Origin: Gemmatimonadota bacterium
GTDB lineage: Bacteria; Latescibacterota; UBA2968; UBA8231
NCBI GenBank assembly: GCA_028875335.1
Contig: JAPPEF010000005.1
Span: 1-18,946, forward strand
Direction: 5' to 3'
Length of the DNA stretch: 18,946 nucleotides
Shown here: piece after piece, positions 1-5,558 of the stretch
Numbering within the stretch: position 1 is the first letter of the stretch
How the letters are laid out: each line of letters begins with the position of its first letter
Notes under the pieces: generated by a model
Databases searched by the model: none
The model's input: only the letters and a program-made list of their open reading frames with translations
What the model was told of the DNA's origin: nothing
Position numbers and translations under genes: made by a program

Positions 1-332
1 CTTTTGACCTCGCCTTCTACACGGCCGATATGTGCATCAAGGCCATGCAGAATACTGCCCAAAAAGCCGCTTATTTAGAAGCCGTCAATGTATTCTGGAA
101 TAGCTATTTTCAGAGCGCGAGCTACAAGAAAGCCGAGGAAGTCAAACACCAAGCCGTGCGCGACCTCGGCTGCCTGCTGTTGAGCGCGACCGACGGCCGC
201 CAGCCAGTCGCACTCGACGACGAACGCATCGTCGGGCTCTCGCGGCGCATTGCCCAGAGCCTGATTCTAACGGGGTTGGGGCGAATCGAGGAAGTCACTG
301 AATTCGTCAACCGGACCCTGATCGACGGCTAA
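1..332 (+). CDS. Phosphotransferase (APH / methylthioribose-kinase-like), C-terminal fragment
   Basis: The reading frame is open from the left edge (codons from base 3) and ends with TAA at 330-332, so only the last ~110 residues are visible. The fragment begins FDLAFYTADMCIKAM and contains LLLSATDGRQPV. This matches the C-terminal part of aminoglycoside-phosphotransferase/5-methylthioribose-kinase-fold proteins, where a D-x-AF segment follows the catalytic and DFG-like motifs and a 'LLARVDGKSPV'-like stretch follows later. The catalytic loop lies outside the window, so the substrate (a sugar, methylthioribose or another small hydroxyl compound) cannot be told. Its last 26 bases overlap the end of the convergent regulator gene. 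The family call rests on recalled similarity of the tail only. Confidence 0.6.
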   Translation, partial: FDLAFYTADMCIKAMQNTAQKAAYLEAVNVFWNSYFQSASYKKAEEVKHQAVRDLGCLLLSATDGRQPVALDDERIVGLSRRIAQSLILTGLGRIEEVTEFVNRTLIDG

Positions 333-1053
333 TCCGCTGCAAATCCCCGCTGCTGGAGCGGATGTGCGCCGCCATCGCTTGCCGCGCGGCCTCCGCATCC
401 CGCCGCTGCAATGCTTCCAAAATCTGGCGGTGTTCCGCCAGCGACAGTTCGGCCCGAGGGCCAGCCAGCGCCGGCTCCGCCAAGCTTTCTTTGATCCATT
501 CTTGGAGATAGTTGCGCGTGGTTTCGAGCAAGCTGTAGAGAATGGAATTGTGCGTGGCCCGGGCGATAAGTAGGTGGAACTGCAAATCGCTGGCGAGAAA
601 GCGTCCCTCGTCAGAAAGCCCCCTGGCCATGCCGGCCAGCGCATCGGCAATGGCCGCCAAATCCTCGGCGGTAGCCCGCTCGGCTGCCAAATAGGCGTTT
701 TGCGACTCGAGCATCATCCGCGTCTCGCTCAGGTCTTGGAGTTTCTTGCCGTCGAGCAAAAACCCCCACTGCAACGCCCGCTCCACGTATTGGCCCTTGT
801 CGCAAACAAAGGTGCCCTCGCCCACGCGGCCATCGAGCAGGCCCATCATGGACAACGAGCGCAGAGCTTCGCGCAGCGAAGAGCGCCCAACCTGAAAGCG
901 CTTGCACAGCTCCCGCTCTGGCGGCAGCCTGTCGCCGGGCTTGAGAACGTTGCGCTCAATTAAGTCCGTTATCTGCGCGATAATTTCATCGCTTACAGAC
1001 GTGCGCTGCACCGGGCGCATGGCATCGTCAATCGGAGCCGTAGCTTTCTTCAT
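307..1053 (-). CDS. FadR/GntR-family transcriptional regulator with FCD domain
   Basis: This is a 248-aa one-domain-each GntR regulator. Residues ~15-85 form the winged helix (SDEIIAQITDLI, then LKPGDRLPPERELCKRF, VGRSSLREALRSL and GLLDGRVGEGTFV). Residues ~105-232 form the all-helical FCD ligand domain. Likely metal or ligand residues are D156 and H160 (DLQFH), H208 (AEHRQIL) and H230 (MAAHI), the usual D-x3-H...H...H set. I start at the ATG at 1053; a TTG four codons upstream (1065) is in frame but less likely, and neither has a good ribosome site. The gene is divergent from the methyltransferase operon, with a perfect palindrome of its family's type between them, so it probably controls that operon and itself. 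FCD regulators bind small carboxylates, amino acids or sugar acids; the ligand here is unknown. Confidence 0.9.
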   Translation of the reverse strand: MKKATAPIDDAMRPVQRTSVSDEIIAQITDLIERNVLKPGDRLPPERELCKRFQVGRSSLREALRSLSMMGLLDGRVGEGTFVCDKGQYVERALQWGFLLDGKKLQDLSETRMMLESQNAYLAAERATAEDLAAIADALAGMARGLSDEGRFLASDLQFHLLIARATHNSILYSLLETTRNYLQEWIKESLAEPALAGPRAELSLAEHRQILEALQRRDAEAARQAMAAHIRSSSGDLQRISRRSGSG

Positions 1054-1090
1054 AGTGGGTGCCAAACGTTAAGTGGAAAAAAATAAAAAT

Positions 1091-1119
1091 TTGCCGATGG
1101 TCAGACCATTAGCTATTTT
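1091..1119 (+). promoter_or_regulatory. Candidate sigma70-type promoter of the methyltransferase operon
   Basis: TTGCCG (1091-1096) and TATTTT (1114-1119) are separated by exactly 17 bp, each matching four of six consensus bases. The palindromic operator fills most of the spacer, so a bound regulator would block polymerase. The first start codon follows about 48 bp downstream. The elements are imperfect and only the spacing and operator placement raise confidence. Confidence 0.4.
1097..1109. promoter_or_regulatory. Candidate FCD-regulator operator (13-bp perfect palindrome)
   Basis: ATGGTCAGACCAT is a perfect inverted repeat around one central base. Its core TGGTCNGACCA is the known FadR/PdhR/LldR-type GntR half-site pattern (TGGT-n3-ACCA). 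It lies 44 bp in front of the regulator's start and 57 bp in front of the methyltransferase operon, inside the 17-bp spacer of a candidate promoter. Binding by the adjacent regulator is inferred. Confidence 0.7.
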
Positions 1120-1166
1120 CTAAAACAGTACTCAATCCCGCGCTTCGCTGTCAAGAGGAAATGCAG

Positions 1167-1802
1167 ATGGCACAAACTTTGGACCTTGGCTCGCGCGTCG
1201 AATTGGTCTCCATGGATCCCCACTTCGACGACATTTCCATTGCGCTCTACTCCCCGGACGACTCTGGCTCTCCCTGCTACCAAGTCCACACCTACAGCCA
1301 TCTCCCCGGAGCCGCCGAGCGCGTCGCCGGAGTCGCGGACGCCATGCAGATACTCGGAGGTATGGAGCAAACCAGCGACGGTCTGCTCCGCTTCCCCTGC
1401 GGCCACGCGCATCTGCTCGCGGTCAAACGACTTTTCCTAGAGGCTTGCAAGCTACCGCCGGGGCAACCCATAGAGCCGCGTCCGCTGCACATTTTCGACA
1501 AAAAGGCCAACACCACCATCGCCGTCGCCAGCCTCGGACAAGGCCTGTACGAAGCCCGCGCCACCGAACAGGTCCGAGGCGTGGAACGCCGCGTTGCCAC
1601 CATCGCCCGCGGCCTGATCCGCCTTGGCGAAATGGACGAGGTCGCCGACCAACCCAACCAAGCTCGCTTCGGCTGCGGCCACTCCCACGACGCCCTAATC
1701 GGCCTGCTGCTGGTCCGCGCCCCCAACGTGCGCGCTGCCGTGCGCGAGGCCGAAGCTATGGCCAGCCGCGGCGTCCTCTCAGCCCCCAGCGCCCAAGAGT
1801 AA
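1167..1802 (+). CDS. Unrecognised protein with internal duplication and two CGHxH motifs, first gene of corrinoid operon
   Basis: This 211-aa protein is not from a family I can name. The start at 1167 is chosen because AAGAGG (1153-1158) lies 8 bases upstream; an ATG two codons earlier (1161) is only 2 bases from it. The chain looks like two related halves. Residues ~24-95 (ISIALYSPDD ... AAERVAGVADAMQILGGM ... RFPCGHAHLL) align by eye with ~116-188 (TTIAVASLGQ ... VERRVATIARGLIRLGEM ... ARFGCGHSHDAL). Each half ends in CGH[AS]H (C78-H82 and C170-H174), 92 residues apart. Paired Cys/His of this kind suggest metal binding, but this is inference. There is no signal peptide or membrane segment, so it is cytoplasmic. 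It ends 11 bases before the UroD-type methyltransferase start and is read with it, so a role in the methyl-transfer system is likely. Confidence 0.8.
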   Translation: MAQTLDLGSRVELVSMDPHFDDISIALYSPDDSGSPCYQVHTYSHLPGAAERVAGVADAMQILGGMEQTSDGLLRFPCGHAHLLAVKRLFLEACKLPPGQPIEPRPLHIFDKKANTTIAVASLGQGLYEARATEQVRGVERRVATIARGLIRLGEMDEVADQPNQARFGCGHSHDALIGLLLVRAPNVRAAVREAEAMASRGVLSAPSAQE

Positions 1803-1813
1803 AGGAGCCTATC

Positions 1814-2848
1814 ATGCCTTCTTCGATGACCAGTCGCGAGCGCGTCCTCGCCGCTCTTGCCCGCGAGCCTGTGGACCGCACTCCGCTCTGCAACCCGACC
1901 TCGGTGGCCACCGTCGAATTAATGGACCTCGTCGATGCCCCCTTCCCCGCGGCCAACCGCGAGCCCGAACTCATGGCGCGGCTAGCCGCCACTGGCTACA
2001 CCGAGTTGGGCTTTGACACCATCATGCCGGTTTTCACCATCATTCAAGAGTCCTCGGCCCTCGGGTGCAAAATCCAGTGGGAGCAAAAGGACAACTGGCC
2101 CACTGTCCGCATGAGCGAGCCAATCTGGCACGAACCAGACGACATCAAAATCCCCGCCGACCTCTGCACCCATCCCGACACGGCCTGCGTCACTGAGGCG
2201 ATCAAAATTCTGCGCAGGGAATACGGCGACGAAGTCGCCATCGTCGGCAAGACCATGGGCCCTTGGTCGCTGGGCTACCACTGCTTCGGAGTCGAGCCTT
2301 TTCTTCTGCTGTCGCTCGACGACCCAGGCAAGACCAAGCTCTGTCTCGACCGCATGAAAGAGATCACCATTGAGTTTGGGCAGGCGCAGATCGAAGCCGG
2401 TGCCGACGCCCTGACCCTGCCCGACCACGCCACCGGCGACCTCGTCAGCGGCGAGTACTACGAGCGCTATCTGCGCGACTTGCACATTGAGTTTGCCGAG
2501 CGGCTTTCGGTGCCCATCATCCTCCACATCTGCGGCCGCACGGTTGACCGCATGGAGTACATCGCCCAAACCGGCATGGCGGCCTTCCACTTCGATTCCA
2601 AGAACACGCCCGAAGAATCCACCCAAATCGTGCGCGACCGCATCTCGTTAGTAGGCAACATCAACAACCCCGAAACCCTTTTTTCTAAAGGGCCAGAAGT
2701 CGTCGGCGCCGAAGTCGTGCGCAACCTCGAAGCCGGCGTCCAGCTCATCGGCCCAGAGTGCGCCATCCCCTTGCAGACTTCCATCGAAAACCTCAAGGCC
2801 ATTCCCCGCACGGTACAAGAGTGGCACCGCGACCAAGCGCGCAACTAA
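1814..2848 (+). CDS. UroD/MtaA-family corrinoid methyltransferase (zinc-dependent)
   Basis: This 344-aa protein belongs to the uroporphyrinogen-decarboxylase-like family that includes MtaA, MtbA, CmuA (N-terminal part) and O-demethylase MtvB. AAGGAG at 1802-1807 with 6-base spacing fixes the ATG at 1814. The N-terminus has the family's TSRERVLAALAREPVDRTP opening. Zinc ligands of the MtaA type are visible as H238-x-C240 (ILHICG) and C316 (GPECAIPL), which would bind and activate a thiol or stabilise the methyl acceptor/donor. The segment GADALTLPDHATGDLVS is typical of the barrel. True UroD decarboxylases lack this H-x-C...C site, so heme synthesis is unlikely. It lies 13 bases ahead of the corrinoid protein gene, its expected partner. 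Whether it takes methyl from a donor onto the corrinoid or passes it onward is not decidable; the donor is unknown. Confidence 0.9.
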   Translation: MPSSMTSRERVLAALAREPVDRTPLCNPTSVATVELMDLVDAPFPAANREPELMARLAATGYTELGFDTIMPVFTIIQESSALGCKIQWEQKDNWPTVRMSEPIWHEPDDIKIPADLCTHPDTACVTEAIKILRREYGDEVAIVGKTMGPWSLGYHCFGVEPFLLLSLDDPGKTKLCLDRMKEITIEFGQAQIEAGADALTLPDHATGDLVSGEYYERYLRDLHIEFAERLSVPIILHICGRTVDRMEYIAQTGMAAFHFDSKNTPEESTQIVRDRISLVGNINNPETLFSKGPEVVGAEVVRNLEAGVQLIGPECAIPLQTSIENLKAIPRTVQEWHRDQARN

Positions 2849-2861
2849 AAGAAGAGATCCT

Positions 2862-3617
2862 ATGGCAGACATTAACGATATCGCCAACGAATTTATCCGC
2901 GACGAGATCGAAGAGTTCATCGAGCGCGACGAAGAGCGCGAACGCATCATCGGCATCTTTGCCCAAGCCAGTGAGCAGATGCAAAACATCGCCGCGGCCC
3001 TCATCGACGGCGACCACCTAACGGTCGACGAGTTGACCGGCCAAGCCCTTGCCGCGGGCGTGGAGGCCCTCGAAGTCATGGACGACGGGCTGATCGCCGG
3101 CATGGCCATCGTCGGCATCAAATTCCGCGAAAACTTCATCTTCGTCCCCGAAGTGTTAGCTTGCGCCCGCGCCATGAAAGCCGGCATGACCCATATCGAA
3201 CCCATTCTCTCGGCCTCGGGCGTCGAGCCTATCGGCATTGTGATCATGGGCACGGTCAAGGGCGATCTCCACGACATCGGCAAAAACTTGTGCATTATGA
3301 TGCTGCGCGGGGCCGGCTTCGTCGTCCACGACCTAGGCGTAGATACCTCCGAAGACGAGTTCATCGACGCCGTCGAAGAGCACGAAGCTCCACTCTTGGG
3401 CATGTCGGCCTTGTTGACCACCACTATGCCCAACATGGGCAAGACCATTGAGGCCTTTATCGACTCCGACTTGCGCGACGATGTCAAAATCATGGTCGGC
3501 GGCGCGCCCGTGACCCAGGAATTTGCCGACGACATGGGTGCCGATGGCTACGGCAAGGACGCACTCGCTTGCGTGGCTTTGGCCAAGGATTTGCTGAGCG
3601 AAATTGAGGACGAGTAG
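2862..3617 (+). CDS. Corrinoid (B12-binding) methyl-carrier protein, MtbC/MetH-like
   Basis: This 251-aa protein carries the methyl group on cobalt between methyltransferases. Residues ~35-115 form the helical cap (MetH B12-binding domain 1), with the conserved FVPEVLACARAMKAG. Residues ~122-250 form the Rossmann-like B12 domain. The cobalt-ligating motif D-x-H-x-x-G is present as D135-L-H137-D-I-G140 in VKGDLHDIGKNL, followed by GMSALLTTTM and GGAPVTQEFADDMGADGYG at the nucleotide-loop side. A strongly acidic, charged N-terminal stretch (residues ~9-33, rich in E, D and R) precedes the cap and is longer than usual. AAGAAGAG just before the start is a plausible ribosome site. The stop at 3617 is followed 15 bases later by the original RACo start, now the left copy of a duplicated segment. 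Confidence 0.95.
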   Translation: MADINDIANEFIRDEIEEFIERDEERERIIGIFAQASEQMQNIAAALIDGDHLTVDELTGQALAAGVEALEVMDDGLIAGMAIVGIKFRENFIFVPEVLACARAMKAGMTHIEPILSASGVEPIGIVIMGTVKGDLHDIGKNLCIMMLRGAGFVVHDLGVDTSEDEFIDAVEEHEAPLLGMSALLTTTMPNMGKTIEAFIDSDLRDDVKIMVGGAPVTQEFADDMGADGYGKDALACVALAKDLLSEIEDE

Positions 3618-3624
3618 CGCCCCT

Positions 3625-3674
3625 GACTCCCAATGACCCAAATCGACCCCCAAGAGTATCAAAAGAGCCTTGAC
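3625..3674 (+). repeat. Left copy of duplicated RACo 5' end (direct repeat, att-like)
   Basis: The sequence from GACTCC through the first 14 RACo codons (MTQIDPQEYQKSLD) is repeated at 5510-5558. The 42 coding bases match at 40 positions, and the two differences (TAT/TAC and CTT/CTC) are silent. The few bases before the ATG also match, apart from a one-base length difference. After codon 14 the two sites diverge completely. This copy lies directly behind the corrinoid gene, so it occupies the ancestral position of the RACo start. Confidence 0.9.
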
Positions 3675-3770
3675 AAGCAGACGTGCCGATCTACCGATCT
3701 TTCCGATAGCTATGGGAAAGACTCCCTAGTCAAGGAACCTCTAAATGTGCGGGAAACCACAACCTCAGGC

Positions 3771-4286
3771 ATGCTAGATTTGAACGATCTTGGTAATGGC
3801 CTTCCGGCTATCACAAAGTACTTCGGCATGGTACTGGCAGAGGCCGGAGGCATATGTTTGGAATCACAAGGCCACGTTCAAGGTGTCCAACTTTGCGTCC
3901 GAGGATACAGTAACGGAAGCTATCCCTTGGCATGGCCTCCAATTACTGAGCAAATCCGCAGGTGCTGGAATGACCATGAGGTTGCCACTGAACATGGCGC
4001 GATGGGTATCGCGGTTTTGCTAGCACAGAAGGAGATCGGTTACACAGTAATCAAGCGTTCACGGAAAGGTACTGGCTTTGACTACTGGATGGGAGATGTA
4101 TCAGCTTATCCTTTCCAAAACAAGGCAAGGTTAGAAATCTCGGGAATTCGTGGGGGAAACGATCAGCAAGTGAAGGCAAGAGTGCAGCAGAAGCTAAAAC
4201 AGACAGGCCGATCTGACGGTGCCCTACCAGCTTATGTAATCGTAGTCGAGTTTGGACAACCCCTTGCTGAGGTGCAAGAAAAATGA
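3771..4286 (+). CDS. Unknown protein A of inserted module, possible PD-(D/E)XK-like fold
   Basis: This 171-aa protein is of unknown function. The frame is open back to the ATG at 3633, but residues before 3771 are the stranded RACo start (14 codons) plus 32 codons of junction sequence. MLDLNDLGNGLPAITKYFG at 3771 looks like the natural N-terminus, though no strong ribosome site precedes it. Visible blocks are a helix VATEHGAMGIAVLLA (E74), a strand YTVIKRSRKG, then TGFDYWMGD (D104), ARLEISGI (E122) and AYVIVVEFGQPLAEV (E160). A helix with E, then a strand with D and a strand with E-x-S, is reminiscent of PD-(D/E)XK nuclease-like folds, but the lysine is absent; this is a guess. From memory, similar uncharacterised proteins occur in cyanobacteria and planctomycetes. 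It overlaps the next gene by ATGA. Confidence 0.75.
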   Translation: MLDLNDLGNGLPAITKYFGMVLAEAGGICLESQGHVQGVQLCVRGYSNGSYPLAWPPITEQIRRCWNDHEVATEHGAMGIAVLLAQKEIGYTVIKRSRKGTGFDYWMGDVSAYPFQNKARLEISGIRGGNDQQVKARVQQKLKQTGRSDGALPAYVIVVEFGQPLAEVQEK

Positions 4287-4738
4287 GCGTCAACGATTTC
4301 CACAATAAGGCCATGGATTTTGCCGAACGCGCTTTTGTGGCGCGCATACAAGGCCGGCGAGAACAGGCACACAATTTTTTTGTTCAAGCATTGGAATATG
4401 AACTTGAAGCGATCGCCCAATTAGAAGTAGAGGGACGAATCGAACCAACTTACTCGGTACTGCATCGCAGTGCTGCGACGCTTGCATTGGACTGCAACCA
4501 GCCACAGAAAGCCAAGGAGATCGCAACCCAAGCTCTCAATCAAAATCCACATCCAGAGATCGCCGACGAGCTACATGAGCTTCTACTTCGAATATCCTTG
4601 CTCCTATCGCCACAATCATTGCGGAACGATTTGAATGATGAAGACATGAAGAAAAGACCTTGGGAACGAGGAAACCTCACTCTCGAAACAGACTCGGCAT
4701 CGGAGGAGTTGAAACTGATTTTTAGAGAGGTAGCCTAA
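4283..4738 (+). CDS. Unknown protein B of inserted module, TPR-like helical repeat protein
   Basis: This 151-aa protein overlaps gene A by 4 bases (ATGA), with GAGGTG at 4269-4274 inside the end of gene A as its ribosome site, so the two are translationally coupled. Residues ~5-45 (FHNKAMDFAERAFVARIQG, then REQAHNFFVQALEYELEAI) and ~54-92 (PTYSVLHRSAATLALDC, then KAKEIATQALNQNPHPEIADEL) read as paired amphipathic helices with tetratricopeptide-like spacing. TPR-type repeats usually bind other proteins, so a scaffold or partner role for A or C is plausible. The charged tail after ~110 has no recognisable feature. From memory, the SVLHRSAA-LALDC segment recurs in small hypothetical proteins of cyanobacteria. 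No catalytic motif is visible. Confidence 0.8.
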   Translation: MSVNDFHNKAMDFAERAFVARIQGRREQAHNFFVQALEYELEAIAQLEVEGRIEPTYSVLHRSAATLALDCNQPQKAKEIATQALNQNPHPEIADELHELLLRISLLLSPQSLRNDLNDEDMKKRPWERGNLTLETDSASEELKLIFREVA

Positions 4739-5496
4739 TGTATCTCACCGCAAAACGGATTCTACGAACAAAAGATGAGACGACTGAGGTCGGCATCAAT
4801 GCCTTCCTGTATCAACACAGCGAGTATAACCTGCCTCCAAATGTGCAATTTCATACCGCAGGGACCATTGACTGGATCATCGATAAATCTCCGGGAAAAC
4901 TCATTGCAGAATCTGTGGACTTGGTTCCGATTGGCAATCAAGTCCTCAGCTTTGTCGATATTGTTGGAAGGGAAACTATTGGCAAAGAGTATATCCAGAA
5001 TTTTCTTGCTCTAGTAGAAAGTGATATTACAGAGAAACATACACCCGTTACCAAAATTACTTCAGAACGCGATATCGCCGTTAGATTTAAATTCACTGAT
5101 GGATTACAGGGAAATGAGGTAAGAGAGTATAAAGCCCTTACGGAGCGAGCCCTGAATCTGTTCGAGTCTCGTAACCCTCCCAAGTGGCGTTCTGAAGAGC
5201 CTTGGATAGAGATCATCCATACTATTTCTGATGAGAAATCAGTCTTCAACGTATCGTCAGAAACTGCCAAGAAACTGAAACAGATTCACGGCAAAATCTG
5301 GGTTCCTGTGAGGAAGATCTCAGTAGATCATCAAACAAAAAACCTCGTTGAATCCATGTATGGCGATCTGATACAGCACATTGCCCCAACTTTGACCAAC
5401 TTAACCCTTGAACAAATTGAGGCACAAGGCGGATTGATTCTTTGCGACTCGTCGCGCCCTAAAAAAACCAAATGGCCCGAACTAACAGAATTATAG
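4738..5496 (+). CDS. Unknown protein C of inserted module
   Basis: This 252-aa protein is not from a family I recognise. Its ATG overlaps the stop codon of gene B by one base (TAATG), with GAGAGG at 4725-4730 as ribosome site, so all three module genes are translationally coupled. The chain alternates short strands and helices, is charged, and has only one cysteine (LILCDSS near the end). It has no signal peptide or transmembrane segment and no obvious catalytic motif. Segments worth searching are GTIDWIIDKSPGKLIAESVD, LVPIGNQVLSFVDIVGRETI and KALTERALNLFESRNPPKW. Codon use is A/T-ending, unlike the flanking operon. The stop codon (TAG, 5494-5496) lies 13 bases before the right copy of the direct repeat, so nothing else fits in the inserted block on this side. 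Confidence 0.75.
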   Translation: MYLTAKRILRTKDETTEVGINAFLYQHSEYNLPPNVQFHTAGTIDWIIDKSPGKLIAESVDLVPIGNQVLSFVDIVGRETIGKEYIQNFLALVESDITEKHTPVTKITSERDIAVRFKFTDGLQGNEVREYKALTERALNLFESRNPPKWRSEEPWIEIIHTISDEKSVFNVSSETAKKLKQIHGKIWVPVRKISVDHQTKNLVESMYGDLIQHIAPTLTNLTLEQIEAQGGLILCDSSRPKKTKWPELTEL

Positions 5497-5509
5497 GCCA
5501 ACGACCTCA

Positions 5510-5558
5510 GACTCCTATGACCCAAATCGACCCCCAAGAGTACCAAAAGAGCCTCGAC
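5510..5558 (+). repeat. Right copy of duplicated RACo 5' end (direct repeat, att-like)
   Basis: This copy corresponds to 3625-3674, matching 40 of 42 coding bases, with GACTCC shared upstream. It contains the start codon of the intact RACo gene. Its codons end in C (TAC, CTC) like the rest of the RACo gene, whereas the left copy has T at both silent positions. Confidence 0.9.

Larger units (their letters stand above)
3675..5509 (+). mobile_element. Inserted A+T-richer block with three unknown genes, no recombinase seen
   Basis: This ~1.83-kb block lies between two copies of the RACo 5' end and splits a corrinoid protein from its activator. Its composition differs sharply from its surroundings: 27/60 G+C at 4741-4800 and 20/60 at 4981-5040, against 43/60 at 2401-2460. 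It contains three tightly coupled genes, and its right end comes 13 bases after the last stop codon. No transposase, integrase or terminal inverted repeat was found. The 42-50 bp flanking repeat is far longer than a normal transposon target duplication, and resembles the way site-specific elements rebuild a gene end on integration. Recombination between partial gene copies is an alternative. Confidence 0.75.

Noticed and set aside
1445..1813. Long upstream extension of the UroD-type methyltransferase frame
   Set aside because: The extension is Arg/Pro-rich antisense-like sequence overlapping the CGHxH gene in another frame; the ATG at 1814 has a good ribosome site and the family N-terminus.
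1982..2626. 214-codon minus-strand open frame inside the methyltransferase gene
   Set aside because: It is the complement of conserved barrel codons with no recognisable motif.
2648..3535. 295-codon minus-strand open frame opposite the corrinoid gene
   Set aside because: It is a Ser/Met-rich shadow of the corrinoid protein gene; DLHDIG and domain order on the plus strand leave no doubt.
3687..3710. Short repeats of CCGATCT at the left edge of the inserted block
   Set aside because: Three imperfect 7-8 base units are too few and too short to call an iteron or recombinase site.
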